Assembly: GCA_025667525.1 (NCBI GenBank)
Contig: JANFOE010000052.1
Span: forward strand, 1-64,000
DNA from: Glebionis coronaria
Lineage: Eukaryota; Streptophyta; Magnoliopsida; Asterales; Asteraceae
Direction of reading: 5' to 3'
Length of the DNA stretch: 64,000 nt
The notes under the pieces were generated by a model that worked only from the letters and a program-made list of their open reading frames with translations, did not search any database and was not told the origin of the DNA. Numbering within the stretch: the stretch's first letter is position 1; the number at the start of each line of letters is the position of its first letter. Shown here piece after piece: positions 50,031-62,588 of this stretch. Made by a program: the position numbers and the translations under genes.

Positions 50031-53000
50031 ATATATTCATATTCGTTAAATGTTTTCGTCTTTATCTGAATTGAAATTCTCTCGCGTAAATTATGCGTTG
50101 ACATTACTCTTTTGATGGTAGTTATGTATCCAGATATCCTTGAATTTGTGAAGGATTATGAATCATTATTAGTCTTTTGAGATGTTCACATCTTGTCAAC
50201 GACAATGAAACTGGAAAGTTGATAGTGCCAGTAGAATGGATTGATTGATCATGACAGGACGACATTGTCTTAATTGATGGGAACTCGAGTAGAATTCCCC
50301 TAAAAGATAAGATGCTGATTATCAAAAGTGATTTAAATAATTCCCGATAGGTGGCTTATCCTGCTTTTAGACTTAAAAGTATACCATGAATGGTTATAAA
50401 CTGATCATAGATATGGTAATCTAGAAAGAACCTAATATAGATTTATTAAAAGATATTTTTGCTATTTGAAACTTTAGGAAGTATTTGTTGGTGAATTACC
50501 TAGACTTCCGCCATAAAGGCAAGTTGAATTGGTATTGATTATATTCCTCGTGTTGCACCTGTGACATGTGCACTATACATCAGCACCATCTAAATCGAAA
50601 GTGTTACCGTACAACTGAGAGAGTCGTCGGAGAAAGATTTTATTCTACCAAGATCGTCATCATGAAGAGCTATGGAGTTATCATTCCTTATATTTGTTGA
50701 TTACCGTGAACTAAGTAAATTGACGATTAAAATCTATATCTATTACCCAAGATGATAGATTGTTCGATCATTTACATGGTTCTAGCGTATATTTAGGAGT
50801 TTGATCCACGGCATGGTTATCATCAATTTCGCTTCCGCGAAAAAGATTATCTATTCCAATCACTACATCCAGAACTTGTAATGAATATTATGAGTTTCAT
50901 GTTATGTCGTTTGGATTGACTAATGCACATGTAGCATCCATAAATTGGGTGAATCACGTGTGTAGGCAGTAAATGATAAATTCATGCTTGCGATCATTAA
51001 GGACCATCTATTTGTTTATAAGAATAATAATGAGTTAATAATTAGGTATAGACTGCCCTAAATTGGCCGAACAATGAAAATTTGTGCCTTGAGTATTTAA
51101 CATGTGATTAAAGACTTAATCCTTTACATTAATTGACAGTGTGATTAATAAGATAATGAAATCTATATTGACTCTTCAAAAATTTAGAGCCCTTTTAAGA
51201 CTTTGGGTTTTACCAAAAAGAAAGTGCAAATGTGTTTTGACAAATGTTTTATCAAAAAGAACTTTTGAGGGATTATTCCCTTATACCCAGAACATTTAAC
51301 TAATCTTCAGTTTAGGGGTAAATGTTCGTGTATACCTCAAGACAACCTAAGAGGGATTGATGAAACCATTTAAATCATGACTTGAAATTTGAAATGACAC
51401 TTTTTGCTTTTCAACTAAGAAAATTTTGACCAAAGTATAAACAAAGATTTTTCGAACATTTACGGATCTTATTAATTATTTTTGATAAATCAACAAAAAT
51501 CATATTAATTAAATTCAAATTTATTTTGAACATGTTTCTATAATTGAACGAACTGAGAAAATTTAAAACTTTTACGTTTACGTTTCATAAAAATTTAATA
51601 TTTATTATTTAATTACTTGTAATAATTATCGACGCTTTAAACGTCGGATTGGGCAAAACTAATAAAAAACTGATAGTAGAGACGAAACTAAAACTTAGAG
51701 AATATTAAGAAAGAATTCCTGAGTAAATTGTTGACATGATAATTATTTCATCAGGAAAAGGTGAATGTAGATATTGGCGCACTATATAGAAAAGATTAAG
51801 AATCAAATAGGATGTGTTCCTTAATAATAACTGTGCAAATTAAATTGACCAAACAATTTAAAAATAGCCGATGCATGTAAAAAGGATAATATAGATAATA
51901 AAAAGGGATTCGCGACTAATATGAATCATCAGAATTGAGAAGCCGATAGTGTTAAATGATTAAAAGGCCACTTGTGATTGTCTAAATATGGAGATTTTGA
52001 AATTTAGTCATGTTAGAATCTCGTAAGTATAAGTATTCTATTCATGCCATTTCTGATTAATGTATCTTATCTGAAGAAGTTGTAATGATGGCAAATTATG
52101 AAGGCAGACATCGCCTCATACAGACATCGCCTCATACAGACATCGCCTCATACATTAGTAAACATCTAGCTATTGCAAAGGTCATCATCTGAATTTGATT
52201 CGATTTGGGTCATCGTCGACAGACTGACCAAATCTGCTAATATCATTCCTGTTAATGATAGATTCTTGATGAAGAAATTGACTCTTTTTTATTTAAAGGA
52301 GTTGTGTAAACATGGTGTGCCTGTATCGATCATCTCTATCAAGATCCTCGCTTCGCATCGAATTTCTAGAGATTTGCTCAGAAGTCATTGAGAACGAATC
52401 GTGATGAGAGTACTGTGTACCACCCCAATCGAAGGGACGAGGTAAAGTAACGATACAAATACTATAAGTGTTGTTCTATGTTTGAATGATTGACCTTTGG
52501 TAATAAACGGTATAATCGTTTTTCCTTTGGAAAGATTATCATTGATAATTATCGTGTTAGGGTCGAGATCGAATCTTGTTAGGATCTAAATATTAGAGCA
52601 TCTGTAAGCAGGAGTTGGGATGAAGACATCCGACATACACCCATTGTGAGTTGGACATGTCTTTTAGGTTTAAGGTTTCCTATGATGGCGAACCTAACCT
52701 TACAAAATACTCGACCAGCGAGACCTGAAATGATTGTTGAAATTAGGATTTGATTTTTGACTGCCAGTAGTAGGCAGGAGGTTATGTGAATATGAAATGT
52801 AGATCTTGAAGTGCCGAATGGGTAGCGAAGTTATGCCAAAAATTTTCACCATGAAAAATGAATTGATGATCTGAAAGATCATGGGATATAATTCCCCGTT
52901 GTATGGGACCATAGAGATGATGTAAAAGATTGGTTTGAAAGGCATATAAGCTGGATCTACCCTTGGACTTCAAGAGCTGCGTGAATTATGTTTCGTATTT

Positions 53001-53298
53001 CGAACTTGATAAAATATCTATCAAGTGAAAATCTGAATTCTTCTTGATGAAGTTTAGATCGGTGAAAAGTTGCATTCATCAAAAACCCGTGAACATCATG
53101 GATAGAGAAAGTAAGTCAACATTAAGCCTGATCTTATTCCCGTAGTTATGTTTGATGAAACTCGCGTATTGTAATGAATTACACTTGTGAGAAAAGACAG
53201 AATGTGGAGGAAATACCCACATGGCTTTAACTCTATAAGAAGCGAGTAGTAAGATAAAATGATCTTTGAGGACAAAGATCCTATTTAGGGGTAAATGC
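50031..53298 (+). pseudogene. Decayed polymerase of E (protease end, RT, RNase H, integrase)
   Basis: Many stops and shifts, but chromovirus pol is recognisable piecewise. Near 50471-50560 translation gives VFVGELPRLPP (linker before RT). Near 50700-50950 there are relics of DYRELNKLTIK, a Gly-Tyr-His-Gln RT motif and EYYEFHVM-like sequence leading into FGLTNA. At 52173-52391 an open piece reads SIWVIVDRLTKSANIIPV...LFYLKELCKHGVP, the integrase core. Near 52620-53000 and 53070-53220 are tail fragments, including PVNIMDRE and VEEIPTWL-like pieces. The stretch between about 51000 and 52080 is too decayed for me to assign. A short GGGGTAAATGC tract leads into the LTR in place of a good polypurine tract. 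Confidence 0.75.
52105..52152 (+). repeat. 16 bp unit repeated three times in E integrase relic
   Basis: CAGACATCGCCTCATA occurs at 52105, 52121 and 52137 in perfect tandem, in the segment that should encode the MKADIA-type box before the integrase core. Two extra copies (+32 bp) would shift the frame. Confidence 0.95.
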
Positions 53299-55909
53299 TG
53301 TGACAATACGTCAATTTATGGTTGATATTTTATTCTCAAATATTATTTAAAAACATTATTTTAATGTTATATTATGAACTCACTCATTTATGGGAAGAAA
53401 TTTGGATTTACGTCTTGAAGTAGCATCGACTACGTCTAAACCGGAGGATTCTACGTTACGTGCTTACGTTTACAAACACCGTTTTGGTGACAGTCCGACA
53501 TTTCAGAAAATAAATTTATCCATGAATATTATTTTGAGATTTTAAATTTGTGTTGGTTCATAAACTCACAAATTTACGAGAAGAGATTAGGACTTACATG
53601 AATAATTTAACGTCCTTTACGACTAAACCGGAAACCTTAGGATTACGTATTTACGTTTTTGAACTCCGTTTTTGATGAGACAATTTTTATTAGATTCGTT
53701 TTGTGTCGTTGATTCATAATTTATAAAAACATTTTTCGTAAAACGACCCGAGGGCGCGCAAATCGAGGAAACTAGAATCGAGGAGTACCCGTAAATAATT
53801 GTGGATGAGACAAAACCACTTTTGCCCCACCCCCAATATGGGACGGTTTAAACTAGATAATAACACACCCTTATGTGTGTCAATCTTACAAAGTAAGCAA
53901 GACACATGTCTTGCTTAACTTTGCAAGCTAGATAAACATCCAAAACCACTAACACTCAAACCACTCTCTCACTTTCATACATGCAAAACCACCAAATTCT
54001 CTCTACTTCCTCCATCTTTGTCGTCCACCACCACCCATAAACCACCATCATTTGATCAAATTTAACCACAAAATCTTATGTTATTCACACATATGATGGA
54101 AACCTCTTCAAGCTCTATTGATTGGTGGTGATTTTAACATCCAAGGAGAAGATTTGGTGATGTTCAAGGGCTGATTTCTACATGAATTTTACAAGTATTG
54201 GTGGCCATGAAGATTGGTGTTGATCTATCACAAGTTCTTCCCTCAAAATCCATGTCTTAATCACAACCTACATCATCTTGGTGGTATAAAGATTGTTCTT
54301 CCCATCCTCTTGTTATTTTGATTATGTAATCATGTATTTTCTTTCTTATTGTATATGTATATGATGAATATATGATGATAAAAATATTATGTGGGGATTT
54401 GGTGTTGATAATAATGGGTAAAAAGATGAAAAACTATATGTAAAAGTGGTTAATCTTGCTTAATTTAGTAGGCTGTATAAAAACAGTAAATAACCATATG
54501 ATGAACTGATAAAATGTAAACAAGTTGAACTAGTGTAACTAGTATAAAAATGTTACCAACACATAAACACTATAATAAATAAGTAAAGATGTATAAACCC
54601 ACTTGATCATCATCATATATATAAAATCATCATATGTATACATGATTGTTATTATTATAAAGTCATTGGACAAAAGTCTAAGACGAGTATTATTTGTCTA
54701 GGTTTTCGTGATTGAAGCATGTACCGTACATCCGAATTGCCGATAACCCGCTTTCCCACATCAACGTGAGTTCATACCCTCACACTCTTTTAAATGTTTT
54801 CATGAAATGTTTTATAAACCCGCGAGGGAGATAACATGCTAGTTTCGATAAAATAGGACACTATTTGTCCCGATTGTTTGTTTATTTATTTGGACCCGAA
54901 TGATTGTATGACCCGATGTATGATTATATGACCCGATAGATGAAATGAAATGGATTATTAAAGTTAGGTTATGTCACTAAAAGTCCCATTATCATGAATT
55001 GTGAACTACCGGGATTTGGTAGACGCTTATGCATATAATAGTACTATTTGGGGACGATCACCCCAGTTCGCGCCTTGACGGTTGATCCCCGTCGTGCCAC
55101 ATTGATTGGTAAGCGAATTTATGTATGAGAAGATTTACACCAGCGTGATTATTGTGACGACACGCTAATTTAGATGGGAAAATGAGTTTCGGGCTAGCTA
55201 CCCGTTGTTTGTTGTAGTATGGTAACAATGTCATGCGGCTTATAATAATCTAAAAATAAAGAAATACTGCTATACGCACTAAATTACGATATATTGCCTG
55301 ACTAGCAATACGGGGTCTTACTATTGATATTATGTTCGTGTTTTGGTTTTTCATAACCATATTCATATAAGGTTTTATTTAATCTATACAACATTATAAG
55401 ACGTATTGTATGATGTTTTTAACGACAATGGTTCGTATAATGATTTTTAAGGCAGATGCCTATATTATGATTTTTGATAAGGATTTGTATAAAATGACTT
55501 TTGCTATTTTATGGCTTATTACAAAGATTTGTACAAAATGATTTTCGGTAAAAAATTTATACCGATGTTATATTGATGGATTTCATTAAACTCTATGAAT
55601 TCACTCGGCATTATCGCTGACCTTTTCTTTTAACATGTTTTATCTCAGGTACTTGAAGGTAATTCTCGGGAAGACAACAAGAATTCATGGCCCGCACTTA
55701 ATTAACAATTTCCATTCAAAATGCTTTGTAAAAATTGTATGAAATAATATGACTTGGGACCTATGTAAAAATTGATATTTATGAATGGAAAAACTTTATT
55801 ATTAAACGACGCGATTTTTAAGTGTTGTCTATGATGTGAGTAATGTGCTATCCCGTAACACCAACGAGTCTTCCACTGTATTGAGTTATATAAATTTGGG
55901 GGTGTTACA
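53299..55909 (+). repeat. 3' LTR of element E
   Basis: Starts TGTGACA and ends TGTTACA (imperfect terminal inverted repeat), 2611 bp. Its last about 555 bp match the three 5' LTR fragments. A long hairpin, AAGCAAGACA / TGTCTTGCTT (53895-53916), lies in the 5' part. No coding sequence; TATA box not clear. Confidence 0.88.
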
Positions 55910-56231
55910 GACGACGTTAACCTCTGCCGTGCGGATTGTTGGCATCCCAATTTCTGCTGGGATAACAGCCTCGGTTCCATAGGCCAGCGCGAATGGAGTG
56001 TCCCTATTAGCTGTTTTGGTCATGGTCCTATGTGCCCATGGGACATGCGGTAGTTCGTCCACCCATTTAGCGCTTCTTTCATCTAAGCGCGCATTTATAC
56101 CTTCACCTAGGCCTCTATTCGCCCGCTCCACCAGATCATTAGTCTGTGGGTGTTTAACTGATGTGAACCGCCGCCTGATGTTATACACCGCACACCAATC
56201 TTTGAACGGATTGTCCGCAAACTGTTTTCCG
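55910..56231 (-). pseudogene. Integrase core fragment of element G (Tat-type Gypsy)
   Basis: Minus-strand frame giving GKQFADNPFKDWC, RRFTSVKHPQTNDLVERANRGLGEGI (with catalytic Glu) and DELPHVPWAHRTMTKTANRDTPFALAYGTEAVIPAEIGMPTIRTAEV. This is the second half of a Tat-lineage integrase core. It ends abruptly at the E LTR terminus on one side and the F LTR on the other; the preceding part lies at 63942-64000. Confidence 0.88.
56227..56231. repeat. Target-site duplication of F (left copy TTCCG; right TTCTG at 63942-63946)
   Basis: Five-base duplication with one C/T difference. The left copy keeps the integrase codons intact, so the right copy carries the later change. Confidence 0.8.
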
Positions 56232-56589
56232 TGTTGTCCCATAAATTTAGATAATAGAACACGAACTAAAGTAAGAGAATAGATGAAGAAGATGAATTCT
56301 AGAGGGAGAAACTAGAGAGAGAAAAGAGAGAGAAGTGTGTGAAAACTTGGTGAATATTAGATTAGGAGAATTAGAGAAATGAGACAACAAACCTCTCCTT
56401 ACATGCAAGGAGAGGTTTATATAGCCTTGCCTACATGTGGCATGATGGGCTATATGATAATGGGCCGGGCTTTCCTTTGGGCTTTGGTTACTTATGAATG
56501 AACCTTAGCTTAAAGTTAAGCCCGTAATACACGACTAATCTACTACCTATCTGAGCATTCTTGTTTGAGTCAATATTTTGAGGCTAATA
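56232..56589 (-). repeat. 3' LTR of F
   Basis: Plus-strand view starts TGTTGTCCC and ends GAGGCTAATA (terminal CA mutated to TA). Matches the 5' LTR except for a missing 39 bp near 56555. Minus-strand TATA box at 56416-56423 overlaps a 12 bp perfect hairpin (56389-56418). Confidence 0.92.
56389..56424 (-). promoter_or_regulatory. TATA box fused to a 12 bp hairpin, F 3' LTR
   Basis: AAACCTCTCCTT (56389-56400), loop of 6, AAGGAGAGGTTT (56407-56418). Minus-strand TATATAAA (56416-56423) shares its last three bases with the stem. The 5' LTR has the same layout (TATA near 63730-63737) with one stem pair weakened. Confidence 0.6.
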
Positions 56590-56601
56590 ATATCCCCCAA
56601 C
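56590..56601 (-). other. Polypurine tract of F
   Basis: Minus-strand GTTGGGGGATAT directly before the 3' LTR, a typical Copia-style tract. Confidence 0.85.
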
Positions 56602-59000
56602 GAGAGGTCATTACCCTTTGTGAGAGGTCATTACCCTTTTTCATTTGGAGAATTGTAGAGATTACTAATCTCTCCATAAATGAGTCTTGAACATGTAATA
56701 GTAGTCTTTTTCCTTCATGTTGTGATCTTTGAGCCTTTGTCGTTGTCTTTCGACTTTGTCTTTTAATCTTGAGATCTTCAAATCATCCTTGACTTGTCTT
56801 TGCCATCTTGCGATCTTGTGTCTTCATCCACATGCTCACACTATTAATTGTTGAATATGTCTTTAGGCGTGAGTATATGGTTTTGAATCTTTGACTTTGC
56901 TGCGTACACCGTGACGCCACCTTCTCGAGACAAAACATAGACACGGACTGGATGGCTTTGACATTCGTCCTAAATCGTTAGCGTTTTACCTCCGGTCGGC
57001 GAAGACCGTTATACGATATTAAATACCGTACCTGTGATAGGTAGATTCAGTTAAGAATCTCCTTGACAGGGTTTCGCGGCTGTACTAGCCGTTCTCTTTA
57101 ATCGACCGTCTCAAAGCAAGACTGCGAACATAAAGAGTGAATCAACTAGAAAAATATCCGCTTGATTCAAGTCTTCAATTCAAATTCCTGGAACAAGTGT
57201 GATTCATAAAGAATCTTATCATTGTTGCTTTCCAGTTGACACAAGCTTGATTCATAAGAATCTCACAAGTTTGCTATCGTAGCGCTGTTTGATTTTGACG
57301 CTAGAAGGATTTCCATTCGTCACTGTGAATATTAATCAATATTACTCTGAATGTTCTGGCAAGACCATAAAGATATTGCGTAGAAACCTGAAACGAGTTT
57401 GAATCAATTTAGAATCAACCCACTGTTGCTTTTCAGTTTTACACATGTTCAATTCATAAAGAACCTTGCATATGACCTACCGCAGTGCTGTTTGATGTTA
57501 ACACTGGAAGGATTTCCACTCATCATTGTGCATACTAAGTAGTATCACTCTGAGTGTTCTAGCAATATCACAAGGATATAGCGTAGGACTCTTTTGATCT
57601 TCATCCGTGTGTCCTAATGAGATTTGATTGATCTCTTGGCTCTAGACTCGATTTGTGCACTTTTAGTGGTCGGAGGCTGGAGCAGATGCCACCTATTCAA
57701 TATCAACTATCTCGGAATGAGAAAGCTAATAGAAGTCATGTTGTTCTCCGTGACAATAAAAAAACTTCTTTTGAGAGAAGCCTAAGTAGCTAGGAAAGGG
57801 TTGTGCTTCATATCACTGGGTCCATGATGAGTTGTCTTCGTGATGTGTTGACCCGGTTTCTGCCTAGGTTGTATGGAGGGCTTCTTTCTTTACACCCTTT
57901 ATCCTTACATTTCTTTTTCATTCGTCAACCCCTTCAATGCTTACCAAGACATCATTACTAGCACCTTGTTGTGATTGTTCCAGTGCTAACATCAGTACTT
58001 AGTCGGCATTCAGCTACGTTCACATTCTACTCCATCTTTCCTAAGGACTTCTAATAATCTATTGGATTGTCTATGGGAAGATCCCTCCAGTTCTGGTTGG
58101 ATCATAGGACTTAAACCTAACCACCCTTTTGACACCAATAACGTCGTGAATTAAAGATGTTGTGGGTATTTGATCGTAACCATGAAAACCACTTCAAATG
58201 TCTAAAAATATGTTTGAAAAACATTTAACACCTTCATAGTTTTGTCGTTTCAGAAATGCTCCCCCTTCACATGTGCATCGATAATCGAAAGTGTTTCGCA
58301 CATGTAGGTAAGTGTTAAAGTGCTTGAGTCTTATATAAGATCACATTTTAATCACATTTTCTCCCTATCTCTAATATATAAAATCTTTTGATATTAGAGA
58401 TACCAAATTTGATTAAAATATATTTTTAAAAATAGTCTTGAAAATCTTCGGGAGAAAGATGTGTTAATCTTTTGCATGAAGTTGAAATGCTCCCCCTCAA
58501 AAATTGATCCAATTTAATTGGCATTGTGAGGATTTGATCCACATTTCGCTTTTTGAGGATGGGAGTTGCTGAACACACAATTTTTGATATATTTTGAATA
58601 ATCATTGAGAAATTCTTGAAACAATTGTGTTCAACGCTTTTTGAAAAATCCTATTTTATTTTGGCGAAGAGGTTTTTCTAAAGCATAAACTTGAGTTCAT
58701 AGACTTTGAATGTCTTGACAAATCCACTCAGGTGTAAGAAGATTTCTCTTCTTTTGCTGAGGGTAAGCGCACTAAATCGTACACTCCCCCGTGAATATAG
58801 ATCCGAGTTTCAATCTGAAAGTGATTACAAGCCATTGTGTTGAGGTCAAAACGTTGAATGTTTTGGGACAAGCTCAACCTGTGATAGATTGCTCTACCCG
58901 TTTGTTAGGATAAGTTATCTTTATAGATACACTTTCCTTTATTTGAGGTCCGAGTTACAGTCTGACATTTAATTGTAAGTCGTTTACATGAGGTGTTTTA
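56602..59000 (-). other. 3' noncoding region of F
   Basis: No coding frame or pol relic recognised in 2.4 kb where a complete Copia element would have more than 3 kb of pol. Contains an 18 bp word repeated at 56602 and 56622 and a diverged 200 bp tandem duplication (57191-57587). The rest shows no structure I can name. Confidence 0.7.
57191..57587. repeat. Diverged tandem duplication, about 200 bp period, in F
   Basis: 57191-57390 and 57391-57587 align along most of their length, e.g. TTGATTCATAAGAATC versus TCAATTCATAAAGAACC and GGATTTCCATTCGTCACTGTG versus the same box near 57510. Divergence is substantial, so the duplication is old. Confidence 0.8.
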
Positions 59001-62000
59001 TCAAGTTTTTCGAAAATAATCCAAAATAGACTTTTGTACAGCAGAAGAAGATGATATCGAATGTACAGAATTGGAACCCTTGGAGGAAGAAGTATGTTCA
59101 GAATCCACTGAGGTACCTACAATAATAGAAGAAGAGTTCGTACAAATACTAGTGTTAGGAGTAACAAATTCCTTGTCTGCAACCAAAACATTTGCATTCG
59201 TGCTAGCGCATGTTTCATCACTCTTCTCTATTGGAATCCACTTAAGACCAACTTCCGTGAAGATCTGACCCGTTGGTTTCCACTGAAGACTAGATTTAGG
59301 AGTAGTTTTCTCTTGCACAGCGGAAGACTTCTTTGGATAGAAACTATGTCCTTTTTTAATATACGTTTCAGATTTGGTGTGGTTGCTTTTCTTTGCGACG
59401 GGTTTGTATCTCCTTGTTGTCTTATGGGATTCTGTATTCGATCATCGTACAAAGGAATGAGATTTGACCTCATAGAGGTATTGCAAAATGCAATGGTCAT
59501 GATTTCCATTGTGAATGCCCTTTTAACAAGTGGGACATACATGGAATTTGGGATTTATGAAAGTCCTTGTATTCCTGGGTTGTTCAAATCGTTCAGGCGT
59601 AGTGTTCGAAACACGACTATCCATGGATGGTTTCCAATTCCTCGATTCCTAGTGAGGGATCCTAGGTTTTGGTTGAATACCATTAGGAGTGTGTTGAACT
59701 CTAGCAGGATTTGGTGAACTAGGTTTCAAATACACGGGTTTGTCTTTCTGAATCTTCCCTTTTTGTTTAGCATTCTCTAGGTTGTTGGTATGAACGAAGT
59801 CATTTGAACCTACAAATTCCTTTGTGGACGCGAATGTCATCTGTTTTTTAGGAGTCCTAGAAGTGCTAGGTGCATTCACATGGTTGGGTGTAGCAACAGT
59901 GTGCTTTCTAAATTGAGGAACATAGGGTGAAATGGATGGTTTTGGAACACTTGGTTGCACATCGGTCTTAGGGGGTAACCTAGATTTTACATGAGAAGAA
60001 TTGGAGAAAGGAGTCGGTTTTCCTAAGATAGATGGCTTTGGATCCTTTTAGGCATTGGGTTGTCGAACAACATGTTTCATAACTTTAGATTCCACAGTTT
60101 TCCCACCCATCTTAGCAACGAGTTTCTTCAACTCTGCTATCGCTATTTCCCTGTCTTGTAATTGAGATTTCAACCCTTTAATTTCCAAACTCATTTCATT
60201 CATTTCTTTAAATGTTTTGGAAAGTTTTGCTTGCAAGTTATTATCATGTGGAAAACTACCAACGTCTTTTTGCAAAGCAAGTTCAAGAGAATGACAATGT
60301 TTTTGAAGGAAATCAGTTTTGTGTTGAAGTAACTCAAAAGACTTTTTATCAACATTTTCTTTACGTTTCGAAAGTTCAAGTTCAAGACGCTCACATTCTT
60401 TGATTTTATCAAGATATTTGCATGCAACATCCGAATATTCATCAATATCAGCACAAGATGTAAAATAAGCACACATAACATCTTTAGAAACGCATTCTTG
60501 CAAGAGTAAATCATATTCATCTGAAAAATCAGACTTCTCCATTTGAAGATCATCAATGTATTTCTCAATAGACTCAATATATTTTAAATCATCAAACATG
60601 TCAGTCCGAATTAACTCCTCAAATTGAAGAAAAGTTTCTTTAATCAATGTTGTATTTAGAATTAAGAGTTCTTTCACAAGCAAGGTAATATCTTGAGGAA
60701 TCGGGCGTTTCCACTCATCATTTTCACGTTTTGCCCAATCTCTTTCAATAATAGATTTAACATTATCTATGTGGTGTTTATGAATACCTAATGTTTTCCT
60801 ACTCTTGCTTTTGGACTCATCTAGAGGAAGGTAGTTCATATATTTGTAAACATTAGATTTCTTAGGGGCAAAAGCTTTCTTCCATTGAATTCTCTTTTGT
60901 TTGCATTCTAAAAACACTTCCTCACGAGATTTCTAAGTTTGTTTGTTGAAAAGACCATAAAGACTATTCTCATAAGCATAATTATATGGTTTTACAAAAA
61001 CCTTATTGACAAGTGGTCGACTATCATCATCCCAAAGGGTAGTCTCTTCACTATCGGCGCTAACAGGCATGCAATCAAGATCAGTGCTTTCAGACTCATC
61101 AAGATAAAGACGCGGGTTCGCAGCTTGAGCTTGGGCAAGGTAATCAGGACTTGCAAAGCTAGCTAGACCCTTAAACATCGACGTAGGTGCTATCATTCTA
61201 TCGGTTTGAATAGAGTCATGCGTTTTATAAACAACTTTCTTCAAAAATTCGACTTGTTTTTCTAGTTCCGTTACTTTTTCTGTATCTTTTTCATGTCGAC
61301 TTTTGAAATCTTGTTTTAACGTTTCAACCTCCTGTTTCTTTACCTAAAGAATTTTAGAAGAATCGGTAGTGGTCATAGAAAGCCTTTGTTCAAGTTCGTT
61401 AACTTTTGTGGTAGCAAGGTACGTTTTTTGACGTTCATCCATTAATAAAACATTAAATTGACGTTTCTCTTTGGTTAATAACTCAAGAGTCTCGTTGTAT
61501 TTCTTTTCAAGATCGTCCTTTTGACTTTTTAACGTACTACCCTTGTAACCCTCAAGCTCTTTGGTCTTTTGAAGAAGCTCAGCTCTATAACTTTCAAGGG
61601 TCTCATTAGACTTGATTAGAGCAGTTTTGCATTCTTCAAAATTTTGAGTGAGCGTAGCGTTTGCTTTCTTTAATTGCTTTTGACTCTTTTTAGTTTCTGT
61701 GACATCTTTTTGTAAAGTGGCAATTAAATTAGCAAGCACGACACGCTCCTCATCATCATACTCATTTGCATGTTGATCATCCTCAAACGCATTATTGCAC
61801 ATGTCTAATGAATCGGGTGTGGTATTGCTATCAACCTTTTCCGTCATACATGTGTCAATAAGGGTTGTTGTTTGATCACTATGCTCATGCGTATTGGTAT
61901 TGGAAAACACATTAATTTCATCATTGTGCACCTCTTCCAATGGTTCAGAATCGTAAACAGGACCATTATCATAGGAAGGTGTATTGTTGATTTCAGTCTC

Positions 62001-62588
62001 AGAATTGATGCGTTGGTTGCCAGAGTTGTTGCTTTCCAACCCATGTATGGTATGATCATTCTATGTACCATGGTTTGTGGTCTGTGATATGAAGCTTTCA
62101 TTCTCATGACCCGATACTGTACCACCACTTGCTTTGAACCTTGTATCTATCTCTTGTTCGTGAATTATTGTTCTATGGACATAGGTTCCAATGAATTCGA
62201 TGTTCTGGGTGATCAAATCTTTGTAGGAGAGAACATCCAATGCATTACTCCTCTTGAAGCACTCCCTTGTACGCGGAGACTCGATGAATTCAGAGTTAAA
62301 TTGCACTGCAAGTATTGTCTTGAGTTCATTTAAGGTTGTCTGACATTCACTACCAATGAGTCTTTGTTTGACAAGCTGCGTGGCAAGTTTATCCATGGCT
62401 TGGGTGAATGTTCTTGTGAAAGTGCTAGTAGATTCACCTAAGACTCGTAAAACTTTTGATAGGGACTCAAAAGTTGATTGGAGTCATTTAATACCATTCA
62501 TTAAACTTCCTCTCATGATACGTGTCCGTTGTTGTAATCGGTCCATCTCGAGAGTTGTCACATCTGAACACTCAGTGCTCTTTTCCAT
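59001..62588 (-). pseudogene. Gag-like coiled-coil polyprotein of F, one frame with eight stops
   Basis: One minus-strand frame runs from ATG 62588 to TGA 59001-59003 (about 1,195 codons). In-frame stops lie at 62484 (TGA), 62061, 61344, 60933, 59649 (TAG), 60048, 59523 (TAA) and 59442 (TGA), with no frameshift needed. Visible parts: N-terminal MEKSTECSDVTTLEMDRLQQR, an acidic Asn-rich stretch (about 61750-62039), a long coiled-coil-like Lys/Glu/Leu region (about 61245-61750), a conserved WDDD-containing segment (61000-61050), a second coiled-coil region (about 60080-60700), Pro/Ser/Lys-rich linker, a CPTC...HNGNHDHC cluster near 59490-59540, and a WKPTGQIFTEVGLKWIPIE box. From memory this order is the Gag side of Asteraceae Copia polyproteins. 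No pol follows. Confidence 0.75.

Noticed and set aside
59071..59717. Plus-strand frames over the F gag region
   Set aside because: Opposite strand to the coherent single frame of F; no recognisable domain.
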